From assembly GCA_030654015.1 (NCBI GenBank), contig JAURYI010000107.1, positions 1 to 64,000 on the forward strand: a stretch of 64,000 bases of DNA. The letters are read 5' to 3'. The notes under the pieces were generated by a model, which saw nothing but the letters and a program-made list of their open reading frames with translations, did no database searches and was not told the origin of the DNA. Below, in pieces: positions 36,059-44,563 of the stretch. Origin of the DNA: Methylococcales bacterium. Its GTDB lineage: Bacteria > Pseudomonadota > Gammaproteobacteria > Methylococcales > Methylomonadaceae. A program made the position numbers and the translations under genes. Within the stretch, counting starts at the first letter, position 1. Every line of letters starts with the position of its first letter.

Positions 36059-36619
36059 TCAAAAAGGAGCTGGTACGACTTGATAGTAATTGCCGTAAGA
36101 GCGCATCCAACCTGAACTGCATTGAAAGTATTGAATGCCATTAATGTTAAGACTCTGGCAACCACTGGGTAGGTTATTTAAGTTAGTACCAATTGCCATT
36201 CCAACAGGCTGCTGCACTATCACCGTGGTATTAGTGGGTTGATTATTAGCGTTAGCGACCGCAGCTCCTGCCATTGCTCCCACTGCTAAACCTGCCACAC
36301 CTGCCGCCGCGACTTGACCCGAACTATAGCCATAATTACCGCCATAATAAGCCCCACCACGATAGCCATAATGAACGGGGGCGCGATAACCACCGCCATA
36401 ATAAGCCCCACCACGATGCACCGCCGCCGTATTACCCTGAGGCCCACGAACAACAGCATTACCCGTGTTACGATTCCACGCAGCACCACCACCTCCAGCA
36501 CCACGCGCGACACCTTGCCGACCATTTCCAGCCGCTCGCCACGCATAACTGGGTAACGAGACTAACGTTAAGCCAAGCACCGCAAGCAACAGATACGCTA
36601 TTTTATTTTTTATAATCAT
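36059..36619 (-). CDS. Secreted Gly/Tyr-rich protein (copy 1)
   Basis: A 186-residue protein with a signal peptide (LLLAVLGLTLVSLPSYA). A long Gly/Arg/Tyr-rich region (RGGAYYGGGYRAPVHYGYRG and repeats) is followed by a hydrophobic Ala/Gly helix of glycine-zipper type (QVAAAGVAGLAVGAMAGAAVA). A C-terminal domain has paired cysteines (SGCQSLNINGIQYFQCSSGWMR). It is a tandem paralogue of the gene at 36641. It is probably surface- or outer-membrane-associated. Role unknown. Confidence 0.75.
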   Translation of the reverse strand: MIIKNKIAYLLLAVLGLTLVSLPSYAWRAAGNGRQGVARGAGGGGAAWNRNTGNAVVRGPQGNTAAVHRGGAYYGGGYRAPVHYGYRGGAYYGGNYGYSSGQVAAAGVAGLAVGAMAGAAVANANNQPTNTTVIVQQPVGMAIGTNLNNLPSGCQSLNINGIQYFQCSSGWMRSYGNYYQVVPAPF

Positions 36620-36640
36620 AAAAGACTCCTCGTTTATCAG

Positions 36641-37228
36641 TTAATAAGGAGGCGGAACAACTTGAAAAGAACTGCCCATTGCTCTAAGCCAGCTCTGACC
36701 ACATTGAAAATACTGGGTATAGTTATAAGTCACAGGTGCGCAACCCGCTGGCACAGCCGTTAGACTGCTACCCAATGGTAAGTTATAGCTCGCGGGCTGT
36801 TGTTCTACCACGACAGTGGTGGGAGCTGGAGCTGGTTGAGATTTAGCCGCCGCCGACCCTGCCATCGCACCGACTGCCAAACCTACCGCCGCCGCTCCTG
36901 CAACCTGACCGCCGCTGTAGTGATTATCGTTATAATAAGCTCCACCACGATAGCCATAAGCAGGAACAGGCGGGTGATAAGCCCCGCCGCCATGATACGC
37001 AGTATTGCCATTAGGAGCGCGATACGCCGTATTGCCACTCGGTGTGCGCACCGCAGCAGCACCACTCGGTGCGCGTACCGCTGCGCCGCCATAATTACCG
37101 CGTGCCGCCGCACCACCCTGAGAACCTCTCGCCGCTTGCCACGCATAACTTGGCAATGATAAGGTGGTCAAACAAATCGCTGTGATTACCAGACAGCGGG
37201 GGTTATGTTGAATAGTCATATTGTTCAC
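36641..37228 (-). CDS. Secreted Gly/Tyr-rich protein (copy 2)
   Basis: A 195-residue paralogue of the 36059 gene, 21 bases upstream of it. It has a signal peptide (LTTLSLPSYA) and Ala/Gly/Pro-rich repeats based on APSGAAAVRTPSGNTAYRAPNGNTAYHGG. A glycine-zipper helix (GAAAVGLAVGAMAGSAAA) and a C-terminal domain AGCAPVTYNYTQYFQCGQSWLRAMG follow. The C-terminal domains of both copies align closely, while the repeats have diverged. It follows the module B arylsulfatase gene. Confidence 0.75.
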   Translation of the reverse strand: MNNMTIQHNPRCLVITAICLTTLSLPSYAWQAARGSQGGAAARGNYGGAAVRAPSGAAAVRTPSGNTAYRAPNGNTAYHGGGAYHPPVPAYGYRGGAYYNDNHYSGGQVAGAAAVGLAVGAMAGSAAAKSQPAPAPTTVVVEQQPASYNLPLGSSLTAVPAGCAPVTYNYTQYFQCGQSWLRAMGSSFQVVPPPY

Positions 37229-37323
37229 TCCTTCGTTATAAATAATAAACTACAGCCCATTAATAATAAGCTGTGACACCCTTTCTCATATTACTCTAAA
37301 GCGAGTAGATGGTAGCTACTCGC

Positions 37324-39699
37324 TTATTTTTCAGTAGGCAAAGTTTCCACGGTGACTTTATTAATCTTACCCGTGAATTTAGATTTACCTTTATAAGCAG
37401 GATTTACAGGGGTATTTTGATCTACACCCACATCAGCAGTTTCATCAACGCCGAACATAAAGCCTTGGGTTTTAGCAATTTTACCTTCGCCAATTTTCTT
37501 ATCATCTAAGAAAATACTGGCTGTACCGCCTTTGCCAACACCGCCACCTTCATAAGCAAAATCCAGTTTAAGTGTGTGTTGACCTGCGGGTACTTTTTGT
37601 TTGGCAACCACGTCGAACTTTTCCAGACCTAACCAGTTGTAAGTGTAACTGGGCGTACCGTCTTTCATATAAAATGTCCAGCCACCAAAATCACCGCCTT
37701 GAACAATCATTGCACCCGATGCCTTAGCAGGGACAGTCACATCAGCGGTAATTATTACAGACTTATTTTTGACATTGATAAACGCATTTTCGGGTAAGCC
37801 AACCGCGCCTTCATATAAAGCTAAGCTCGTCCGTCCTTGCATCAAATCAGGACGACCCGCCGAAACAGGATCAAGGCGTGCAAGAACGCGGTCATCAATC
37901 GGTAATACGTTATATTTTACCGCTTCATCCATAAACAGTTTTTGCAGCTCTGCCAATTTTTCAGGATTCTTATCTGCCAGATTATTGGCTTGGCTAAAAT
38001 CCTCATTCACATTGTAAAGCTCCCAAATATCTTCCGCTAAAGGTCGTCTGGGGGTTTTTTCCCACGGAGCGCGGTGTAACGTACCTGCAAACCAGCCATC
38101 ATGATAAATACCGCGATTGCCAAACATTTCAAAATATTGAGTCTTGCGGGTATCGGCAGCTTTAGCATCATCAAACGAATAATTCATGCTCACGCCTTCA
38201 ATAGGACGTTGCTCTATACCATTAACGCTTTTAGGTGCAGGAACACCGACAGCTTGATAAACCGTAGGCGCGATGTCGATGAGATGATGAAACTGTGAAC
38301 GCACTTCATTTTTTGCTTTAATCCCAGCGGGCCAATGTACCACCATGCCATTGCGCGTACCGCCAAAATTGGACGCAACTTGTTTAGTCCAAGTAAACGG
38401 CGTATCACCTGCGACTGCCCAGCCTGCGGCAAAATGATTGTAGGCGTGTTCTGAACCTAGCTCATTGATTTTCTTTAACTGCATATCCAAGGTTTCAGAT
38501 ACCGCATTGAAATAAGTATTTTCATTTGCCATACCTATCATGCTGCCTTCCGCACTCGAACCGTTATCGCCCAGAATATAAAACACCAGCGTGTTGTTTA
38601 ATAAATTTCTGTCTTGCAAAGAAGCAATCAAGCGACCTATTTCGTGGTCAGTATGTTCACCAAAACCTGCAAATACTTCCATTTGTTTGGCAAATAAGCG
38701 TTTTTCATCCGCACTTAACTTATCCCAATCTTTAATCTCAGGGGGTTTAGGGGCAAGCACGGCGTTTTCTGGCACAACGCCCAATTGTTTTTGTTTTGCT
38801 AACGTAGCTTCACGCAACTTATCCCAACCGTCGGGAAATTTACCTTTATATTTTTCAATAAATTCTTTCGGCGCATGATGTGGCGCGTGGGTTGCACCTG
38901 TCGCAAAATACATGAAAAACGGTTTATCAGGGGTAAGTGATTGCTGGGTATTCATCCATGTAATCGCTTGGTTAGTCATATCCGTAGTGAAATGATAATT
39001 GGGATTATTCAAATCAGGAAAAACACGGGTTGTACCGTCATATACCATTGGATGCCATTGACTGGTTTCGCCACCGATAAAACCATAAAACTTATCAAAA
39101 CCTGAGTGCGTGGGCCAGCGATCAAATGAACCTGAAACCGTTGCTTCCCACGGCGGCGTTTCATGATATTTACCAAACGCGGCGGTGCTGTAACCATTTT
39201 GGCGTAACACTTCTGCCATCGGGGTAATGGTTTGTGGGCGTATGCCTGTATTACCGACAAAGCCTGTTGCTGTTTCCGTAATAGAACCCATATTATTACT
39301 GTGATGGTTATAACCCGTCAGCAATGCGGTTCGGCTCGGTGAACATACAGCGGTGGTATGAAAACGGTTATATTTCAACCCATTCGCTGCCAGTTGTTCA
39401 ACCGTTGGCATATTAATCGGGCCACCGAAGGCACTCGACTGTCCAAAGCCCATATCATCAATCAATATCACCACCACATTCGGAGCTTTTGCGGGTGGTT
39501 TTACTTCAAAATGGGCGGGAGGGGTTGCCTTACTGGCATCGAGTTCAGTAACAGCGGGGTAAATGGGTTCTTTAATGGGTAGCGAACTGCGGTCTAGTGG
39601 TGTCGAGGTATCTGATAACGATTCTGGTGCGGCGACTATTGCCGTAGCCATACAGCACAAAGCAGTTGCGATTAAAACAACTAACGGTTTTGATTTCAT
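37324..39699 (-). CDS. Arylsulfatase, large form (module B)
   Basis: A 791-residue exported sulfatase. A signal peptide is followed by NVVVILIDDMGFGQSSAFGGPINMP with the metal-binding DD. The formylglycine site is C119-S-P-S-R123, then LLTGYNHHSNNMG. GKYHETPPWE and ILGDNGSSAEGS hold further active-site residues. The last ~200 residues form an extra beta-rich domain (KNKSVIITADVTVPAKASGAMIVQGG...YNWLGLEKFDV), as in PF00884 enzymes of the PAS/AtsA type. It needs a formylglycine-generating enzyme encoded elsewhere. Downstream of the porin-like gene. Confidence 0.93.
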   Translation of the reverse strand: MKSKPLVVLIATALCCMATAIVAAPESLSDTSTPLDRSSLPIKEPIYPAVTELDASKATPPAHFEVKPPAKAPNVVVILIDDMGFGQSSAFGGPINMPTVEQLAANGLKYNRFHTTAVCSPSRTALLTGYNHHSNNMGSITETATGFVGNTGIRPQTITPMAEVLRQNGYSTAAFGKYHETPPWEATVSGSFDRWPTHSGFDKFYGFIGGETSQWHPMVYDGTTRVFPDLNNPNYHFTTDMTNQAITWMNTQQSLTPDKPFFMYFATGATHAPHHAPKEFIEKYKGKFPDGWDKLREATLAKQKQLGVVPENAVLAPKPPEIKDWDKLSADEKRLFAKQMEVFAGFGEHTDHEIGRLIASLQDRNLLNNTLVFYILGDNGSSAEGSMIGMANENTYFNAVSETLDMQLKKINELGSEHAYNHFAAGWAVAGDTPFTWTKQVASNFGGTRNGMVVHWPAGIKAKNEVRSQFHHLIDIAPTVYQAVGVPAPKSVNGIEQRPIEGVSMNYSFDDAKAADTRKTQYFEMFGNRGIYHDGWFAGTLHRAPWEKTPRRPLAEDIWELYNVNEDFSQANNLADKNPEKLAELQKLFMDEAVKYNVLPIDDRVLARLDPVSAGRPDLMQGRTSLALYEGAVGLPENAFINVKNKSVIITADVTVPAKASGAMIVQGGDFGGWTFYMKDGTPSYTYNWLGLEKFDVVAKQKVPAGQHTLKLDFAYEGGGVGKGGTASIFLDDKKIGEGKIAKTQGFMFGVDETADVGVDQNTPVNPAYKGKSKFTGKINKVTVETLPTEK

Positions 39700-39782
39700 A
39701 GAAAATTCCTAGTTAATTTTTGTTTGAGTTTCATCGTGTCGTTTGCGTAATTTGCAACTTCACTGTTTTTTATTCACTGCCT

Positions 39783-40691
39783 CTAAAGCCCCTCTCCCCA
39801 ACGATATTGCCAAGCAACACTGATGACATCAAAACTGCTACCTGTGCGTGAATAGACACCTGTACTACCATTTAGTTTGATAGACACTTGCTTGCTGATT
39901 GGAAACGAAAAAGTACCGCCCACGCGCCAATTCTGCTGCATATTATTCGCATCTCTGCCGTCCATCGAGGTACGCCCTCCTGTGTAATAATTGGCATCAG
40001 CAGCCAGCCACACGCCTTTGCCAAAATTATAAATTATATGCCCCTGCATATTGTAGAGAGGCTTTTGTTTGAGCGTGTCACCATGAAACGGCTGGTTGTT
40101 ATTGGTAAAATTGTACATACCCGCCGCAAACTCGGTGGTTAATTCAGGAGTCCATGCTTTAGAAACACCGATTTCAGGCTTGATATACCAACGATTAGTA
40201 CCGATATTGACCAGCTTTTCAGGATTATATTGTCCTGTCGGTGCCGCGACTGCAAGACTGACTCCCACAATGGTGTCCTGTTTATAGTCGGCAAACTCTT
40301 TCATTGACAGTGCAGGTGCACCGTAAAGATTGACATACACACGCGCAACAGAATCGGTCAAGCCATTGACCGACCTCGATCTGGGTTCGCCTTCCACTTC
40401 TGCTGTCCCTGATAACCACGCCGCTGGAAGAATGACATCAACCTTGCCAGATTTACCCCAAAAATCCAATGACCGCGCATAAGCAAAAACTGCCGTGTGC
40501 GTTTCCAACTTGGCGTTCTCAATAGGCAGTGCAGGTGAAAAGGCAACATTACCTTTGGTATTCGCGTAGCCTGCAATCAAAAAGTTAAGATCCGTCGGTA
40601 TATTGGAATACGAGCGCGGATCCATCTCCGTTGCATTCACTAACGAAGTAGCCATTCCTAGAACCGCTACTGCTGCTAATGCTATTTTCAT
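39783..40691 (-). CDS. Phenol_MetA_deg-type outer-membrane protein
   Basis: A 302-residue protein with a signal peptide (ALAAVAVLGMATSLVNA). The transporter/MetA-pathway barrel pattern is visible: DLNFLIAGYANTKGNV, GLTDSVARVYVNLYGAPAL, VGVSLAVAAPTGQY and NRWYIKPEIGVSK, ending WQYRWGEGL. The family is thought to move hydrophobic compounds across the outer membrane. It sits 13 bases after the leading barrel gene, and the sulfatase follows 83 bases later. The broken gene at 25423 is its module A counterpart. Confidence 0.82.
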   Translation of the reverse strand: MKIALAAVAVLGMATSLVNATEMDPRSYSNIPTDLNFLIAGYANTKGNVAFSPALPIENAKLETHTAVFAYARSLDFWGKSGKVDVILPAAWLSGTAEVEGEPRSRSVNGLTDSVARVYVNLYGAPALSMKEFADYKQDTIVGVSLAVAAPTGQYNPEKLVNIGTNRWYIKPEIGVSKAWTPELTTEFAAGMYNFTNNNQPFHGDTLKQKPLYNMQGHIIYNFGKGVWLAADANYYTGGRTSMDGRDANNMQQNWRVGGTFSFPISKQVSIKLNGSTGVYSRTGSSFDVISVAWQYRWGEGL

Positions 40692-40704
40692 GAAGCCTTA
40701 ATCC

Positions 40705-41523
40705 TTACCAATAGCCTGTTAGCCCCATATAAGGGCCGTGCATTGTTATATCGGATGTTAAATCCGTTCCGTTTACTTGCACATTCAACATCTTGTAACC
40801 TGCTTCTACCGAAGCAGGAACATCAAACAAACTTGTGCGATAACCGATTGTACCGAGCGCGGAGCTGGTAAAGTTCACTTTATCCACACCAAAACCACCA
40901 ACGCTACCGTCTACCAAAACATACCATTTGGGGGAAATATCGACCATAACCCGACCACCTAATACGGGTGCCGTGATAGAGGAGTTCGTTGATTTACTAA
41001 CGCGTGCGAATTCTGCTTGATTACCTAACCAAATAGTGCGTGCGCCCGCATAGATGTCGAAGCTATAAGAACGTGGGTTTTCACCCCACTTGCTAACACG
41101 TTCTGCGGCTGGTGAACCCAATAGGCGGTAACTCGCGCCATATTCCATAATGCCCATGCGCGTTGACACGCCTTTACTTTCACCCTTATCAACTTGAGGT
41201 CTAAAATCCAACCCCATGTAACTACCGTCTAGGTAAAAGCCAATTCGATCATAATAAGCGTTGAAATGTCCATTAAACGTCATTGGGAAATTGCGCAATT
41301 TCCCCATAATATCAATGAAACTGGGGCTAGCCGATGTCTCAAACGGACCAGACGTGAAATTACCGTCTATGCGTGGCAACCACAGATAGGTATTAAGATC
41401 AAATGCCCAAGGGTTTCCAGAGAGATTATTTTCTAAACTCTCGGCACTATGAACAACAGGGGTTGTTGCTAATGCCGCTGTTAGCATGAAGTGTTTAAAA
41501 TACGAGGAGAAATTGACTTTCAT
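40705..41523 (-). CDS. Outer-membrane beta-barrel protein (module B leader)
   Basis: A 272-residue paralogue of the 30954 gene. It has a signal peptide (MLTAALATTPVVHS) and common blocks NPWAFDLNTYLWLPRIDGNF, LRNFPMTFNGHFNAYYDRIGF, STRMGIMEYGASYRL and GYRTSLFDVPASVEAGYK, with the same C-terminus HGPYMGLTGYW. It is the first gene of module B. Unknown ligand. Confidence 0.78.
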   Translation of the reverse strand: MKVNFSSYFKHFMLTAALATTPVVHSAESLENNLSGNPWAFDLNTYLWLPRIDGNFTSGPFETSASPSFIDIMGKLRNFPMTFNGHFNAYYDRIGFYLDGSYMGLDFRPQVDKGESKGVSTRMGIMEYGASYRLLGSPAAERVSKWGENPRSYSFDIYAGARTIWLGNQAEFARVSKSTNSSITAPVLGGRVMVDISPKWYVLVDGSVGGFGVDKVNFTSSALGTIGYRTSLFDVPASVEAGYKMLNVQVNGTDLTSDITMHGPYMGLTGYW

Positions 41524-41846
41524 TTTTAGCCTTAAGTGATTAGTGAATCAGTAGCCAGATAACATAAAGGGGAATAACCCCGTGTTTTTCAGGTACAAAA
41601 AGTTGTTATTGCTTAATGTTACCTTAATGGTATAACTATTTTAAGGAAAATAATTCACTTGGTTGGCTACGAATGGCTTCAACACGCATTTAATGAATTT
41701 AATGTGAGTACGCAACAGCTTATGCGCTTATGAGCTTATGCGTTTGATGATATTTTTACACAGTACGCATTCAGTTAAACGTACTAAAGCCAATGATGGC
41801 ATTGAATGCCCCGCGCGGTTGTGCGGGGCGGCAGCAGAAAATCAGT
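41524..41846. other. Intergenic region upstream of module B
   Basis: This 323-base AT-rich gap should carry the promoter of the 40705 gene. It contains a small palindrome GGGG-AATAA-CCCC (near 41569), a short direct repetition of CTTATGCG, and a CCCCGC/GCGGGG hairpin near 41810 after the sigma-factor stop, without a T-run. No gene was seen. Confidence 0.5.
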
Positions 41847-42347
41847 TCAGCTGTTTTTTAAATTCTTTAAACGATTACGACAATGCCGTAAGCCTTTCAT
41901 GATATGTTTTTCGACACCGCTTTCTGAGATACCTGTATGTTGCGCTACTTCACCGTAGCTCATTTCGTGCATTTTATTCAAAATAAAGGTATCGCGACAG
42001 CGCGGCGGCAATTCATCAATCACCTGTCTCATCAGATCTATATCCTGATTATCCGCTAGCAATTGTTCAATAGACGGTGCTTCAATGGTCGATTCTAAAA
42101 TAGGGTATTGAGCCTGCACATAATTGTCAGTGACTTTTTTATGCTTAAGATGATCGAACGCCAGATTTTTGGCAACACGAAATAAAAACGCTCTGGGGTT
42201 TTCAATATGTTGCTGCTGCACTTCGCGAGACAAAATAATAAAACTCTCTTGAATAATATCTTCCGCCGATTCTCTGCAATCAGTAATTCGCGTTGTATAG
42301 CAGATTAATTCTTTTTGATGCTGTTGATAAACCGTTGCTATGTTCAA
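41847..42347 (-). CDS. ECF-type RNA polymerase sigma factor (FecI-like)
   Basis: A 166-residue sigma factor. Region 2 covers ELICYTTRITDCRESAEDIIQESFIILSRE...NPRAFLFRVAKNLAFDHLKHKK, and region 4 covers LPPRCRDTFILNKMHEMSYGEVAQHTGISESGVEKHIMKGL. I choose the TTG at 42345-42347 as start because AAGGAGG lies 5 bases before it; an upstream ATG would put that ribosome site inside the gene. No fecR-like anti-sigma gene or TonB receptor is adjacent, which is unusual for this subgroup. Confidence 0.87.
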   Translation of the reverse strand: MNIATVYQQHQKELICYTTRITDCRESAEDIIQESFIILSREVQQQHIENPRAFLFRVAKNLAFDHLKHKKVTDNYVQAQYPILESTIEAPSIEQLLADNQDIDLMRQVIDELPPRCRDTFILNKMHEMSYGEVAQHTGISESGVEKHIMKGLRHCRNRLKNLKNS

Positions 42348-42557
42348 AACCGCCTCCTTAAATTTCATATCAACTAACAATAAAGCATTTGTTATGCCAA
42401 TAGAGACGTTTTATATTTTTATCTATTACATCAATTGGATATAATGAATCACCAAAATATTTTAATACTGGAAACTAAATTAAATGCGTCATATCACCTA
42501 TTAATTGCGTGATATGACGTAGTTTTAGTATATTGAACTTATTAGTTCATATAAACA

Positions 42558-42591
42558 AAAACCTGCGAGGTCTTTAAGACCTCGCAGGTTT
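42558..42591. repeat. 34-bp palindrome, variant of the CCTGCGAGG family (copy 4)
   Basis: AAACCTGCGAGGTCTT pairs perfectly with AAGACCTCGCAGGTTT. It differs from the copies at 13994 and 22073 by compensating changes in both arms, which suggests selection for the hairpin. Confidence 0.82.
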
Positions 42592-42617
42592 CAGGTGTTA
42601 TACCAGCCGACAATTTA

Positions 42618-43283
42618 TCAATGCCAGGCGCGTTTTTTTGCGACAAAAAAGTGGGTATCCAATATAACCGCCACTTCTTCGTAGCTGATAATTTTTTTAT
42701 CATTTGCCAGAATATAATCTGCCAGCGCGGTAATGGCACGCCAATGCGACCAATTATTAACAAAATCAAAAGCAGCCCGAAACAATTGAGCAATTTTCTT
42801 TTCCTGCTGTGCATTATCGGCAATAAAGCAATCAAGATATTGATTAATGACTTCTAAATCGGCTGAACCGCCATAATTGCGTAACGCATCCATAGGTACT
42901 AAACGGGGGCTGATGAGTTCGTTATCGCGTTGCGCAATGTAGTTTGCTTCTGCCAATGAACCCACTAATAAATTGATAATATCGGCCTCAAAAGCCTGTT
43001 GATACGCCTTTTTTTGTGCATCTGAGAAATTATAAACGGCTTCTTCAATCGAAGACGGCAGCGTATGAATCAAGCGTCCGCCCTCTAATTTGGTTGTACA
43101 GTTATCATCAACATTGCATAAACAATCACCAATAATAATCTGAAAAAAAACGGGGGGCAGTTGCTTTTCTTTATTGCCGAAATAAATAGCCGCCGCGTGT
43201 CCCGCTTCGTGAATCGCTGTTTTTCTGCCAAGTTCAATATAATCAACGGGAATAAAATCTTGTAATGTATGTCTGCGTTTCAT
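42618..43283 (-). CDS. Stand-alone M41 (FtsH-like) peptidase domain protein
   Basis: 221 residues from the ATG at 43281-43283, preceded by GAGGTCATTAAT. The zinc-binding H25-E26-A27-G28-H29 is followed at the expected distance by LLVGSLAEANYIA...GGSADLEVINQY, where D142 matches the third zinc ligand of FtsH (GASNDIE type). There is no AAA+ ATPase domain and no membrane segment, so it is not FtsH itself. A cytoplasmic metalloprotease is likely. The ORF can be extended upstream to 43586, but that crosses a terminator-like hairpin and has no family match. Confidence 0.68.
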   Translation of the reverse strand: MKRRHTLQDFIPVDYIELGRKTAIHEAGHAAAIYFGNKEKQLPPVFFQIIIGDCLCNVDDNCTTKLEGGRLIHTLPSSIEEAVYNFSDAQKKAYQQAFEADIINLLVGSLAEANYIAQRDNELISPRLVPMDALRNYGGSADLEVINQYLDCFIADNAQQEKKIAQLFRAAFDFVNNWSHWRAITALADYILANDKKIISYEEVAVILDTHFFVAKKRAWH

Positions 43284-43302
43284 ATTAATGACCTCGGCAT
43301 TT

Positions 43303-43332
43303 AAAAAAAATGCGGACAACCTGTTCCGCATT
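43303..43332 (-). terminator. Intrinsic terminator or attenuator just before the M41-like gene
   Basis: On the minus strand AATGCGGA-ACAGGTTG-TCCGCATT is a perfect 8-bp hairpin followed directly by a run of eight T residues. It ends 20 bases before the start codon at 43283. It would end an upstream minus-strand transcript, or act as an attenuator in the leader of the M41-like gene. Confidence 0.68.
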
Positions 43333-43736
43333 ATTGAAAAGAAAGTGTTTATAACTAACCGATACCCCGTTGCTCTTGTTACTTTTCTGGCAACAAATAT
43401 CAATTGTTTAGAGTCTACTGTTTTAAATGCGCAGTGAGAATGTGACATATTGCCGCGCGACAAAATGTGCCTTTTTTTGAAGAAAAACATATTAAATAAG
43501 TAGGTTAATCCCATTTCAATTTTATTTATTATCAATTCATGTTTATTATCCGATACCATTCTCACCCAAGAAAACCCGAAAAACAATCAACAAGAATGGG
43601 GTATTAAAGGGTATAGATTGGGTACTAAAAATACCCATTCCATAAAATTTAAATAACTCGATTACCTTGTCACCCTTGCATCAAAGTAACCAATAGGTGC
43701 AAAATTGCCCTATACCTTACTTTACTGGAACAACAA
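43333..43736. other. Gene-free divergent region
   Basis: About 400 AT-rich bases lie between the hairpin at 43303 and the secreted protein gene at 43737. AATGGGGTATT near 43595 and AATACCCATT near 43655 could pair as an imperfect long palindrome. A short minus-strand RNA ending at the 43303 hairpin is possible but not shown. Confidence 0.4.
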
Positions 43737-44213
43737 ATGCGTAAACTACTGCTTATAATGACACTCATATTGTGGACTCAGCTGGCAATTGCCGTTGAAA
43801 CCTACGACACTTACCACAATGAAAAATTCGATTATTCGATAGACTATCCAAAAGAGTTATTGTTCCCGCAAGGGGAGTCAGATAGTAATGATGGGCAGAA
43901 GTTTTTATCGAAAGATGCCGAAGTCAGTTTACTGGTTTACGGGTCAAATAACGTTCTGGATAAATCGCTGGAAGAGGTGTACCGCGAAGAATCACGCGGC
44001 GGCACAGCCGAAAATCCCAAGCGGGTGGTGACTTATAAGGTACTGGAAGATAACTGGTTTGTGGTCTCTGGCTATAATGCAGGACGCATTTTTTACCAAA
44101 AAACCCTGTTGAGCGGCGGAGTGTTTAAAACCTTTATACTGGAATACGATGAAAGTGAAAAAGCCCGTTATGATGCAATTGCCAAACGCATAGAAAAATC
44201 ATTTATTGATTAA
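43737..44213 (+). CDS. Secreted hypothetical protein
   Basis: A 158-residue protein with a signal peptide (LLLIMTLILWTQLAIA). The mature part, YHNEKFDYSIDYPKELLFPQGESDSNDGQKF...VLEDNWFVVSGYNAGRIFYQKTLL, resembles small periplasmic proteins built like the PsbP/MOG1 fold (F-x-Y-S-I-x-Y-P opening). It is transcribed alone, convergent to the metal-efflux operon. Specific function unknown. Confidence 0.72.
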   Translation: MRKLLLIMTLILWTQLAIAVETYDTYHNEKFDYSIDYPKELLFPQGESDSNDGQKFLSKDAEVSLLVYGSNNVLDKSLEEVYREESRGGTAENPKRVVTYKVLEDNWFVVSGYNAGRIFYQKTLLSGGVFKTFILEYDESEKARYDAIAKRIEKSFID

Positions 44214-44220
44214 TGCTGAT

Positions 44221-44246
44221 GGAGTCCAAAACCTGTTTTGGACTCC
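44221..44246. terminator. Hairpin between convergent genes
   Basis: GGAGTCCAAAAC and GTTTTGGACTCC are perfect 12-base arms around CT. It lies in the 41-base gap between the secreted protein (+) and DUF3240 (-). The T-run is weak on both sides; a shared terminator is likely from position. Confidence 0.65.
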
Positions 44247-44254
44247 GACAACTT

Positions 44255-44563
44255 TTAAATCACGCCGTTATCAATCACCGGCAACACCCAGTATTGAATG
44301 CCAGAGCCTGAAAACTCCCGTTTTAATTGCTCAACCAAGGCTTCCAAATCATTTTCATCGACATACATTTGGAAACGCAGGCGTTTTTGCCGCCCTGTCA
44401 CCTGTTCAGCCAAGGATAAGCCTTTGTTTTCATGATGATGGGCATTAACAGTGAAACTGCTAAAACCCAATTCTTCTTCCAACAGCAACAAACTATCAAC
44501 GACCGCTTCTTCAAGACTCGGCGGCACATTGAGCGTAACGAGATATTCTTTATCATGCTTCAT
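44255..44563 (-). CDS. DUF3240 family protein
   Basis: A 102-residue, PII-like small cytoplasmic protein: YLVTLNVPPSLEEAVVDSLLLLEEELGFSSFTVNAHHHEN, then LAEQVTGRQKRLRFQMYVDENDLEALVEQL. DUF3240 genes are regular companions of CusA/CzcA-type RND pumps. The HHH run and acidic stretches may bind metal. It overlaps the pump gene by 4 bases and is the last gene of the efflux operon. Confidence 0.85.
   Translation of the reverse strand: MKHDKEYLVTLNVPPSLEEAVVDSLLLLEEELGFSSFTVNAHHHENKGLSLAEQVTGRQKRLRFQMYVDENDLEALVEQLKREFSGSGIQYWVLPVIDNGVI

Noticed and set aside
36274-36615. 113-codon plus-strand ORF opposite the Gly/Tyr-rich gene
   Set aside because: It is His/Asn/Pro-rich, a by-product of Gly/Tyr codons on the other strand; the minus-strand gene has a signal peptide and a paralogue.
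42618-43283. An ordinary FtsH gene
   Set aside because: There is no transmembrane segment, Walker A/B or SRH motif; only the M41-like zinc site is visible.
43284-43586. N-terminal extension of the M41-like gene
   Set aside because: The extension crosses a perfect terminator-type hairpin and shows no family resemblance; the ATG at 43283 has its own ribosome site.
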